Source of the DNA: an uncultured Photobacterium sp.
GTDB taxonomy: Bacteria > Pseudomonadota > Gammaproteobacteria > Enterobacterales > Vibrionaceae
NCBI GenBank assembly: GCA_947039005.1
Contig: CAMQXY010000005.1
Coordinates: 1 to 55,246, forward strand
Direction: 5' to 3'
Length of the DNA: 55,246 nt
Shown in pieces: positions 47,850 to 55,246 of this stretch. The stretch's first letter is position 1, and each line of letters opens with the position of its first letter. The translations under genes and the position numbers were made by a program. A model generated the notes under the pieces. That model ran no database searches, was not told where the DNA came from, and was given only the letters and a program-made list of their open reading frames with translations.

Positions 47850-48104
47850 GTGGAAGTCTCTGAAATTAAACAAATTCTAGAAAGCGCTTTAGACGTTGAT
47901 GAAATCATCGTAAAAGGTGAAGGTAGCCACTATCAAGTGATCGCAGTGGGTACATTATTTGACGGCATGAGCCGTGTTAAAAAACAACAAACAATTTATG
48001 GTCCATTAATGGATCGTATTGCAGCAAACGACATTCACGCGTTAAGTATTAAAACATATACGCCTGAAGAATGGGCGCGTGATAAAAAATTAATGTCGTT
48101 ATAG
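47850..48104 (+). CDS. ibaG: BolA-family iron–sulfur protein IbaG
   Basis: An 84-residue BolA-like protein; IbaG and BolA proteins bind [2Fe–2S] clusters with monothiol glutaredoxins and influence acid response and cell shape. The BolA fold segment [28 protein letters not shown] contains the conserved ligand-region histidine and residues around it. The start is GTG with AGAGGA upstream. It is located between mlaB and murA, as in E. coli. Confidence 0.92.
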   Translation: MEVSEIKQILESALDVDEIIVKGEGSHYQVIAVGTLFDGMSRVKKQQTIYGPLMDRIAANDIHALSIKTYTPEEWARDKKLMSL

Positions 48105-48112
48105 AGAGCTAA

Positions 48113-49375
<1,263 letters not shown>

Positions 49376-49394
49376 GCTGTAATTGTTTCAAGCT

Positions 49395-49426
49395 AAAAAA
49401 AGCCTCACACTGTGTGAGGCTTTTTT
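49395..49426. terminator. Bidirectional terminator between murA and degS
   Basis: GCCTCACA–CTG–TGTGAGGC (49402–49420) has an 8-bp stem extended by A–T pairs, with A and T runs on both sides. It serves murA rightward and degS leftward. Confidence 0.92.
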
Positions 49427-49475
49427 ATTGCTGTTTTTTCTATGATGCTTTGTTAATCGTTACCGTGATAGGTAC

Positions 49476-50552
49476 CTATTTCGGTGGATTCGTCATGGGT
49501 GGTCTATTAGCAACCGTCACTGGAATCATCATTGGTTTACCATCACGTAAAATCTTTACTTGAATATGGGTGCCTGGACGAATATCTGTCACGATATCTC
49601 GTACACTTTGAACATTAGTGACTTCTTTATCTGCAATCTCAATCACAATATCATTTTTCTTAAACCCTGCTTTTGATGCTGGGCCAGTTGGATCCATGCC
49701 ATCAACAATAATGCCATTGACCTTTGCGACATCGTAAAGTCGCGCCATTAATGGATTGATTTCACGTCCTTGAATGCCAATCCAACCACGAATAACTCGT
49801 CCATCCGCAATTAATTTTTGCATGATTTTAATCGTTAACTGGTAAGGGATCGCAAATGAAATGCCATAGGTTTCAATATTGGTTGCTTGCTGGAAAGAAG
49901 CGGTATTTATCCCGACTAATTCACCACGCGTATTGACTAATGCACCACCAGAATTGCCTTTATTAATTGCAGCATCTGTTTGAAGGAAATCTTGCGGGCC
50001 ATAAAAACTCATCCCCGATCGTCCTGTTGCCGAGATGATGCCAAAGGTCGTAGTTTGACCGAGGTTATAAGGATTACCTATCGCCAGCACCACATCACCA
50101 ACTGCCGCTTTATAGTTTGGATTAACCGGGATCACTGGCAGGTTATCCGCGTTGATTTTCAATACCGCGAGATCGGTAAGTTGATCTAAGCCAATTAATT
50201 GCGCATTGAGTACTCGACCATCTTGAAGAGCAACAATAACTTGATCTGCATGAGCAACAACATGGTAGTTAGTGACGATATAGCCTTTATCGCTCATGAT
50301 AACCCCTGAGCCTAAGCCTTGAGTGCGTAATTCACGCTCTTCACTATTACTATTGTCATAACGGCGGTTATAAATATTAACTACCGCTGGTGAGGCGCGG
50401 CGAACAGCATAGTTAAAAGAAAGAGGGGTTGGTCCACTATCGGGTAGTGATAAGGATACTGGCGTCGTCGGACGTAAATCAGGGACAGCTATTAGCACAA
50501 TAATGGCGGTGATAAGGCCGAGGAAAATAGAGCGACCAAGAAATGCCAGCAT
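49476..50552 (-). CDS. degS: Envelope stress protease DegS
   Basis: DegS senses unfolded porins and cuts the anti-sigma factor RseA to start the sigma-E response. The 358-residue protein has an N-terminal membrane anchor (about residues 5–23), a trypsin-like domain with the catalytic triad in TNYHVVAH, LTDLAVLKI and GNSGGALV, and a single C-terminal PDZ domain (about 255–345). AAGGA is upstream of the ATG. One PDZ domain and a membrane anchor separate it from DegQ. It has a separate terminator upstream, at 50575–50602. Confidence 0.96.
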   Translation of the reverse strand: MLAFLGRSIFLGLITAIIVLIAVPDLRPTTPVSLSLPDSGPTPLSFNYAVRRASPAVVNIYNRRYDNSNSEERELRTQGLGSGVIMSDKGYIVTNYHVVAHADQVIVALQDGRVLNAQLIGLDQLTDLAVLKINADNLPVIPVNPNYKAAVGDVVLAIGNPYNLGQTTTFGIISATGRSGMSFYGPQDFLQTDAAINKGNSGGALVNTRGELVGINTASFQQATNIETYGISFAIPYQLTIKIMQKLIADGRVIRGWIGIQGREINPLMARLYDVAKVNGIIVDGMDPTGPASKAGFKKNDIVIEIADKEVTNVQSVRDIVTDIRPGTHIQVKILRDGKPMMIPVTVANRPPMTNPPK

Positions 50553-50574
50553 TAACAGTCCTTATAAAATGGGT

Positions 50575-50602
50575 AATAAAAAGGTGCTGACAGAATAGCA
50601 CC
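50575..50602 (-). terminator. Intrinsic terminator of degQ
   Basis: Read on the minus strand, GGTGCT and AGCACC form a 6-bp stem with an 8-nt loop followed by five T and an AT tract. It lies between degQ and degS and suggests that the two are mostly separate transcripts. Confidence 0.75.
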
Positions 50603-50691
50603 CCTCAGAAGTGAGACCAATCGTTGACACCTATTGTTACTCTTAAATTAAAGCAAGAATCTCATTTTAATGATCCTAGCCTAGACGTCGA

Positions 50692-52062
50692 TTAACGCAC
50701 AATAAGATATAGCACATTTCTGCCTCGTTGAATTTCTAATGCAACGACTTTAGGGGGGTGCGCTAATGCTTTACGGAGTTGCCCAAGGTTATTAATTGTG
50801 GTGCGATTAAGACCAATAATAATGTCACCTTTGAGTAATCCAGAATGGGCAGCAGGTGAGCCTTTTATTAATTGAGTAATTTCGATTCCGTGAGCCTTGC
50901 CATTGAGCGTCATATTGGTTAATTGAGCACCGGCTAAACCAGAGTGAAGATCATCAGCTTTAACGATATTATCGCTACTGGCATTAAGTGTAACGGTAAA
51001 TTGTTGTAATTTACCATTACGTATCGCTTGTAGCGTTAAGGTTTTACCTGCACCTAATGTAGCGACTTTGGCGCGTAATTCACTGAAAGAACGAATAGGG
51101 TTACCATTAAGTGAAGTAATAATATCGCCTGCTTTTAAACCTGCTTTTTGTGCCGCTGAATGTGGCATGACTTGGTTTACAAATGCACCTTGATTAGTGT
51201 CATAACCAAAGGTTTGGGCTAATTCAGCCGTCAGTTCGCGTCCTTGTACCCCTAATGTTCCTCGTTGAACCTGACCAAATTTAATAATTTGAGTCGTCAA
51301 GTTTTGAACCATATTCGCGGGAATAGCAAATCCAATCCCGACATTTCCTCTATCTGGGCCAAGGATCGCGGTATTAATACCGATCAGTTCACCGTTAAGA
51401 TTGATCAGCGCTCCGCCGGAATTCCCACTATTAATTGCCGCATCGGTTTGAATGAAATTTTCTATATTTTCAAGGTTCAAACCGCTACGACCTAAAGCCG
51501 AGACAATGCCAGATGTTACTGTTTGTCCAAGGCCAAAAGGGTTGCCAATTGCAATCGCAAAATCGCCTACACGTAACTTATCGGAGTTAGCCAGTTTAAT
51601 GGCAGTCAGTTTTTGTGGGGTATCGATTTGCAGTAGCGCAATATCAGCTAATTTATCACTGCCAATCAGTTTGGCGGTGACTTCATGACCATCATAAAGT
51701 TGAACCATGATTTTATCAGCATTATTGATAACGTGTTGGTTGGTAACAATATAACCTTTGGCTGAATCAATAATGACGCCAGAGCCTAAGCCACGAAAAG
51801 GACGCTCTTGAATTTGTTCGGTAGGAAAGTTAGGACCAAAGAAAAAGCGATAGGCTTCGGGGAGTTGTTGCTTTGAAAGCTGTTTACCTTCAATCGCAAT
51901 ACTCACAACCGCAGGTGTTACTTGTTCAAGCATGGGAGCAAGGCTAGGGATAGGTTGATTATTTACCGCAATGGGTAACGCAGCATTAGCCGCGAATGGT
52001 GTAATAAAGGCACTAATGGTTAAAGCTAATGCACTAATAGCAAGTAGTTTTTTTTTACGCAT
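50692..52062 (-). CDS. degQ: Periplasmic serine endoprotease DegQ (DegP family)
   Basis: A periplasmic chaperone-protease that degrades misfolded envelope proteins. The 456-residue precursor has a signal peptide ending ANA (about residue 27), the protease domain with His in TNQHVINNAD, Asp in LADIALLQI and Ser in NSGNSGGALINL, and two PDZ domains (about 260–350 and 365–455). Length equals E. coli DegQ. A sigma-E-like promoter and a palindrome lie just upstream. GGAG precedes the ATG by eight bases. The name degP is also used for this gene. Confidence 0.95.
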   Translation of the reverse strand: MRKKKLLAISALALTISAFITPFAANAALPIAVNNQPIPSLAPMLEQVTPAVVSIAIEGKQLSKQQLPEAYRFFFGPNFPTEQIQERPFRGLGSGVIIDSAKGYIVTNQHVINNADKIMVQLYDGHEVTAKLIGSDKLADIALLQIDTPQKLTAIKLANSDKLRVGDFAIAIGNPFGLGQTVTSGIVSALGRSGLNLENIENFIQTDAAINSGNSGGALINLNGELIGINTAILGPDRGNVGIGFAIPANMVQNLTTQIIKFGQVQRGTLGVQGRELTAELAQTFGYDTNQGAFVNQVMPHSAAQKAGLKAGDIITSLNGNPIRSFSELRAKVATLGAGKTLTLQAIRNGKLQQFTVTLNASSDNIVKADDLHSGLAGAQLTNMTLNGKAHGIEITQLIKGSPAAHSGLLKGDIIIGLNRTTINNLGQLRKALAHPPKVVALEIQRGRNVLYLIVR

Positions 52063-52072
52063 GATTTAACTC

Positions 52073-52108
52073 CGAGTTAACAAGTTAAAGTATGACCTTG
52101 TTAACTCG
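52073..52108. repeat. Inverted repeat in the degQ promoter region
   Basis: CGAGTTAACAAG (52073–52084) and its exact reverse complement CTTGTTAACTCG (52097–52108) are separated by 12 nt. A third half-site, TTAACTC at 52066–52072, sits next to the first arm, forming a smaller palindrome TTAACTC-C-GAGTTAA that includes the degQ ribosome binding site. The arms lie on either side of the −10 element of the sigma-E-like promoter. Confidence 0.75.
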
Positions 52109-52119
52109 AATTAAGTTCC
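52091..52119 (-). promoter_or_regulatory. Sigma-E-like promoter of degQ
   Basis: On the minus strand, GGAACTT (52119–52113), an exact sigma-E −35 match, is followed after 17 bp by TCATA (52095–52091), a fair −10 match. Transcription would start near 52085, about 22 nt before the degQ start. Sigma-E control is known for degP in E. coli; for this gene it is inferred from sequence. Confidence 0.55.
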
Positions 52120-52165
52120 CTACAGTGATGTTTTGTGGGGAAAATATTCACGCTGTGATTGTATG

Positions 52166-52633
52166 TTAGCTGACTTTTGCTTGCTGTTCTTGCGCGGGGA
52201 TTTCATCTTTTCTAATTGCAGCAGCTTTATCACTAAAGAGTCCTGTTGCACCATTGGCGTAGTCACGGGGTTGATGATCCATAACTTCATCCTCAATAGG
52301 CTTATTATTTTTCACTTGCTCTAAAGTGGTGATTCGATGTGCGAATGGGTTATCTTGTGTTGGCAAATTAGGCATAAGTTCCGCTGATGTCTTTGCCATA
52401 TGTTCATAGAGCTTACTGTAATCTTTGGATACGTTATCTAATAATTCAGCACTACGAGCAAAATGGTCGACAAGCTCTTGTCTATATTGCTCTAATTCGT
52501 ATTTTGATTTATCAAGATCTTTTTTTAGTGATATTTGTTGATTTTGGTTTTTATTGGTTAAGCGATTTACGATTATGCCAATAAAGATCCCGGCAATAAA
52601 AATGGAAACTGCAATAATCCAACTCATAGCCAT
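52166..52633 (-). CDS. zapG: Cell division protein ZapG (YhcB, DUF1043)
   Basis: A 155-residue inner-membrane protein, formerly YhcB, that links cell division and envelope growth. It has an N-terminal helix (about residues 3–22, SWIIAVSIFIAGIFIGIIV), a coiled coil (about 30–80) and a disordered, charged C-terminal tail. AAGGAG is five bases before the first ATG. It lies between degQ and zapE, which is divergent, as in E. coli. Confidence 0.92.
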   Translation of the reverse strand: MAMSWIIAVSIFIAGIFIGIIVNRLTNKNQNQQISLKKDLDKSKYELEQYRQELVDHFARSAELLDNVSKDYSKLYEHMAKTSAELMPNLPTQDNPFAHRITTLEQVKNNKPIEDEVMDHQPRDYANGATGLFSDKAAAIRKDEIPAQEQQAKVS

Positions 52634-52812
52634 GATAACTCCTTGTGATTTTGGTGTTAATACGTGTTTTTTCAGTCAGAGCGCTGTTTATTAATATGTA
52701 GTGACGTTATTACTATACCTTGAGCGCGTTGCGCATGATACAAATTCAATCATATATTATGACTATTTATGCTCTAATTTTATGGCAATAGGATGAAAAG
52801 GGATAACATCTA

Positions 52813-53952
52813 ATGAATAAGCTGACACCACTCAATAAATATCAGATAGATCTGCAACGTATTGATTTTTTTTCAGACCCAGCTCAAGAACAAGCGGTTG
52901 CTCATTTAGATGATTTATACCATCGCTTGATAACGCCTGTTGCTTCATCACCTGTCACGACAGAATGGCAACGATTATGGTCTGCAACAAAAACATTATT
53001 TCAAACCGCCGATGTTCAAGCAGATATCGTGCCAGTTAAAGGATTGTATTTTTGGGGTGGTGTTGGGCGAGGGAAAACTTATTTAGTTGATACCTTTTAT
53101 GATTGCTTGCCTATCGAACGGAAAATGCGGATTCATTTTCACCGTTTTATGCATCGGGTTCATCAACAGTTGCAACAGCTTGATGGAGTTGAAGATCCGT
53201 TAGAGCATGTAGCAGATAATTTTAAACAACAAACCGATATTATTTGTTTCGATGAGTTTTTTGTTAGTGATATTACCGATGCGATGATTTTAGCAACCTT
53301 GCTTGATGCCCTGTTTAAGCGTGGTATTACTTTGGTGGCAACATCGAATATTGCGCCTAATGGTTTATATCGAAATGGTTTGCAACGTGCACGTTTCTTA
53401 CCTGCGATTGCGCTAATTGAGCGGCATTGTCAGGTGGTTAATGTTGATGCTGGGATTGATTACCGTTTACGATTATTAGCGCAAGCTGAAATTTACTATT
53501 CGCCATTAGGGCAGCAGGCAACGGCTAATTTAGGGCGTTATTTTGAACAACTGACCGTTGAGCCTCGTTATCATAATAAAGATGTTATTATTAATCAGCG
53601 TGCAGTGACTACCCAACGAGAGGCAAATGGGGTAGTGCAGTTCAGTTTTCAGCAATTATGCCAAACAGCGCGTAGTCAAAATGATTATATTGAAATTGCA
53701 CAGTTGTATCATACGGTACTAGTCGCTGATGTAATGGTGATGGAAGAGCAACATCAAGATGCCGCTCGCCGCTTTATCGCGATGGTCGATGAGTTTTATG
53801 AGCGCAATGTCACCTTAATTATTTCTGCCGCAGTGCCATTAACGGAACTTTATACTGAAGGGCGGTTATTATTTGAATTTGAGCGCTGTTGTTCGCGATT
53901 AATTGAAATGCAAAGTGAGCAATATTTAGCAAAACCCCATTTAATTGATTAA
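52813..53952 (+). CDS. zapE: Cell division ATPase ZapE (AFG1 family)
   Basis: ZapE is a cytoplasmic AFG1-like ATPase that acts at the Z ring under stress conditions. The 379-residue protein has Walker A GGVGRGKT, Walker B DIICFDEFFVSDITDAM and the AFG1 segment TLVATSNIAPNGLYRNGLQRARFLPAI. It is divergent from zapG, with a 179-nt gap, and is followed by a terminator. AGGGA precedes the start. Confidence 0.95.
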   Translation: MNKLTPLNKYQIDLQRIDFFSDPAQEQAVAHLDDLYHRLITPVASSPVTTEWQRLWSATKTLFQTADVQADIVPVKGLYFWGGVGRGKTYLVDTFYDCLPIERKMRIHFHRFMHRVHQQLQQLDGVEDPLEHVADNFKQQTDIICFDEFFVSDITDAMILATLLDALFKRGITLVATSNIAPNGLYRNGLQRARFLPAIALIERHCQVVNVDAGIDYRLRLLAQAEIYYSPLGQQATANLGRYFEQLTVEPRYHNKDVIINQRAVTTQREANGVVQFSFQQLCQTARSQNDYIEIAQLYHTVLVADVMVMEEQHQDAARRFIAMVDEFYERNVTLIISAAVPLTELYTEGRLLFEFERCCSRLIEMQSEQYLAKPHLID

Positions 53953-53959
53953 TTACAGC

Positions 53960-53989
53960 TGCTGAGTGATTAAGAACATCAGCATTTTT
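53960..53989 (+). terminator. Intrinsic terminator of zapE
   Basis: TGCTGA (53960–53965) pairs with TCAGCA (53979–53984), extended by TG/CA across a one-base bulge, and is followed by five T. It lies eight nt after the zapE stop. Confidence 0.75.
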
Positions 53990-54084
53990 AGTATGATTAG
54001 CACACTTTAAGTTGTGATTTATTGGCCTAATTAGCAATTAATGACCGTTGATATGAAAAAAAACCATTTTTTTTGGGAAAAAAG

Positions 54085-54113
54085 GTGATTTTTTCCGCAC
54101 CCTTCTCTATAAT
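54085..54113 (+). promoter_or_regulatory. Promoter of rplM–rpsI
   Basis: A perfect TATAAT (54108–54113) lies 17 bp after GTGATT (54085–54090), a partial −35 match, with an A/T-rich region upstream, consistent with a strong ribosomal-protein promoter. Transcription should begin near 54120. Confidence 0.65.
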
Positions 54114-54119
54114 CTTGCG

Positions 54120-54252
54120 ACCCACCGTACCTGTATGGCGAAAGCCAGGAGTACCACCCACTCGAAGGGGTGATGACTGGGCTCTTAACAGAGGAATCAT
54201 CATTCGATGGTTCTAGTAAGTGAAACTATTTAAATAATGGGTATTAATTAGC
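54120..54252 (+). promoter_or_regulatory. Structured leader of the rplM–rpsI mRNA
   Basis: About 130 nt of untranslated leader folds well. GTAC (54127–54130) and GTAC (54151–54154) close a stem capped by TGGC–GAAA–GCCA (54136–54147), a GNRA tetraloop. A second hairpin, CACCC/GGGTG (54155–54172), follows. The enterobacterial rplM operon is feedback-controlled through its leader by its own product; a similar role here is inference from position and structure. Confidence 0.6.
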
Positions 54253-54681
54253 ATGAAAACTTTCGTTGCTAAACCAGAAACTGTAAAACGTGACTGGTAT
54301 GTTGTTGACGCTGAAGGTAAAACTCTAGGTCGTCTTTCAACTGAAATCGCTTCTCGTCTACGTGGTAAGCATAAGCCGGAGTACACTCCACACGTTGATA
54401 CTGGTGACTACATTGTAGTTATCAATGCTGAGAAAGTAGCAGTAACTGGTAATAAGCGTACAGATAAAATGTACCATCACCACACTGGCTTCATCGGCGG
54501 CCTTAAGTCAATCAGCTTTGATAAGCTAATTGCTAAGAAACCAGAAATGGTTATTGAAACTGCTGTTAAAGGCATGCTTCCAAAAGGTCCTCTAGGCCGT
54601 GCTATGTTCCGTAAGCTTAAAGTTTACGCGGGTACTGAGCACAACCATGCTGCACAACAGCCTAAAGTACTAGACATCTAA
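54253..54681 (+). CDS. rplM: 50S ribosomal protein L13
   Basis: L13 binds 23S rRNA early in 50S subunit assembly. The 142-residue protein, with the conserved start [20 protein letters not shown] and segments [30 protein letters not shown] and [12 protein letters not shown], matches the family along its length. It has a long structured leader and is followed 15 nt later by rpsI, the usual pair. Codon use is typical of highly expressed genes. Confidence 0.98.
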   Translation: MKTFVAKPETVKRDWYVVDAEGKTLGRLSTEIASRLRGKHKPEYTPHVDTGDYIVVINAEKVAVTGNKRTDKMYHHHTGFIGGLKSISFDKLIAKKPEMVIETAVKGMLPKGPLGRAMFRKLKVYAGTEHNHAAQQPKVLDI

Positions 54682-54696
54682 TTGGGAATTATGACA

Positions 54697-55089
54697 ATGG
54701 CAGAGAATCAATACTACGGCACTGGTCGCCGTAAAAGCTCAGCAGCTCGCGTTTTCATCAAACCGGGTACTGGTAACATCGTAATCAACAAGCGTAGCAT
54801 CGAAGAGTACTTCAGCCGCCCAACAGCGCGCATGGTAGTTCTTCAGCCTCTTGAGCTTGTTGGTATGACTGAGAATTTTGACCTATACATCACTGTTAAA
54901 GGTGGTGGTATCACTGGTCAATCTGGTGCTATCCGTCACGGTATCACTCGTGCTCTTATGGAATACGATGAAACTCTACGTCCTGCTCTACGTTCAGCTG
55001 GCTACGTTACTCGCGACGCTCGTTGCGTTGAGCGTAAGAAAGTTGGTCTACGTAAAGCACGTCGTCGTCCACAGTTCTCTAAGCGTTAA
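54697..55089 (+). CDS. rpsI: 30S ribosomal protein S9
   Basis: S9 is a 30S head protein whose C-terminal tail reaches the P-site tRNA. I chose the ATG at 54697 ([19 protein letters not shown]), giving 130 residues as in E. coli, with GGGA about nine bases upstream; an in-frame ATG at 54691 would add two residues. The Lys/Arg-rich C-terminus ([12 protein letters not shown]) is intact. It is co-transcribed with rplM and ends before a strong terminator. Confidence 0.98.
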   Translation: MAENQYYGTGRRKSSAARVFIKPGTGNIVINKRSIEEYFSRPTARMVVLQPLELVGMTENFDLYITVKGGGITGQSGAIRHGITRALMEYDETLRPALRSAGYVTRDARCVERKKVGLRKARRRPQFSKR

Positions 55090-55130
55090 TATTACGCTAC
55101 CAGATTTTTATATCTGGTTACTGTGTACAG

Positions 55131-55164
55131 AAAAGCTCAGCCCTCGGGTTGGGCTTTTTTTTTG
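55131..55164 (+). terminator. Intrinsic terminator of rplM–rpsI
   Basis: AAAAGCTCAGCCC, a TCG loop and GGGTTGGGCTTTT form a 13-bp stem with two wobble pairs, continuing into a T run. A smaller hairpin, ACCAGAT/ATCTGGT, precedes it at 55099–55118. Confidence 0.9.
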
Positions 55165-55210
55165 ATTATTTTTTGCAATCGTATTGCTGATTACTTTTAA
55201 TGATATATTT

Positions 55211-55246
55211 TCGCACCTCGCACCTCGCACCTCGCACCTCGCACCT
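55211..55246. repeat. Heptanucleotide tandem repeat at window end
   Basis: The unit TCGCACC is repeated five times without error plus one base, and the window stops inside it, so the full length is unknown. It is far more GC-rich than the AT-rich flank and lies in non-coding DNA beyond the rpsI terminator. Its full extent and function cannot be judged from here. Confidence 0.9.

Larger units (their letters stand above)
53953..54252. other. Intergenic region between zapE and rplM
   Basis: These 300 nt hold, in order, the zapE terminator (53960–53989), an AT-rich stretch, the rplM promoter (54085–54113) and a structured leader (54120–54252). No protein gene is visible. Confidence 0.8.

Noticed and set aside
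55211..55246. CRISPR array at the window end
   Set aside because: The unit is seven bases, directly tandem, and has no spacers.

Overview
The window is a stretch of conserved chromosomal core from a gammaproteobacterium of the family Vibrionaceae. The gene order galU–ssb–csrD–msh locus–mreBCD–maf–rng–yhdP–nit–tldD–darP–pmbA–mgtE–npr/rapZ/ptsN/hpf/rpoN/lptBAC/kdsD/yrbG and mlaFEDCB–ibaG–murA–degS–degQ–zapG–zapE–rplM–rpsI matches what I know of that family. The modest GC content and protein style suggest Photobacterium, but this is inference; no rRNA is present to confirm it. I see no prophage, integron, insertion sequence, CRISPR array, tRNA or rRNA.

Layout. (1) 1–3794: galU (minus), an AT-rich gap with a large perfect palindrome, ssb, and a lipid-A-type phosphoethanolamine transferase that looks like an accessory insertion. 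(2) 3862–21939: csrD behind a promoter and a possible 17-residue leader peptide, then the mannose-sensitive haemagglutinin type IV pilus locus. The assembly genes mshIJKLMNEG overlap heavily. After a 253-nt promoter gap come the pilin genes mshB, A, C, D, O, P, Q. mshF is not found at its usual place, and mshA is followed by tandem stem-loops. (3) 22060–36601: cell shape genes mreBCD, then maf, rng, yhdP, a Nit-type amidase, tldD, darP (minus), pmbA and mgtE (minus). (4) 36886–44163, all minus: nitrogen PTS (npr, ptsN), rapZ, hpf, rpoN, LPS transport genes lptB, lptA and lptC, kdsD and yrbG. kdsC, which sits between kdsD and lptC in E. coli, is absent there. (5) 44694–49375: the Mla retrograde phospholipid transport operon, ibaG and murA. 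(6) 49476–55089: periplasmic proteases degS and degQ, zapG, zapE, and the rplM–rpsI ribosomal operon with a structured leader. The window ends inside a heptanucleotide tandem repeat.

The genes mostly serve the cell envelope: an adhesive pilus, cell shape, LPS and phospholipid transport, peptidoglycan synthesis and envelope quality control. Regulators of carbon, nitrogen and ribosome state sit among them. I found no convincing new multi-gene system. The most interesting signals are small: the csrD leader peptide, the palindromes upstream of galU and degQ (the latter inside a sigma-E-like promoter), the post-mshA hairpins, a candidate 27-residue membrane peptide next to mgtE, the intrusive phosphoethanolamine transferase, and the terminal heptamer repeat. 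Most start sites were chosen by ribosome binding site spacing and family length, and each case is explained in its entry.
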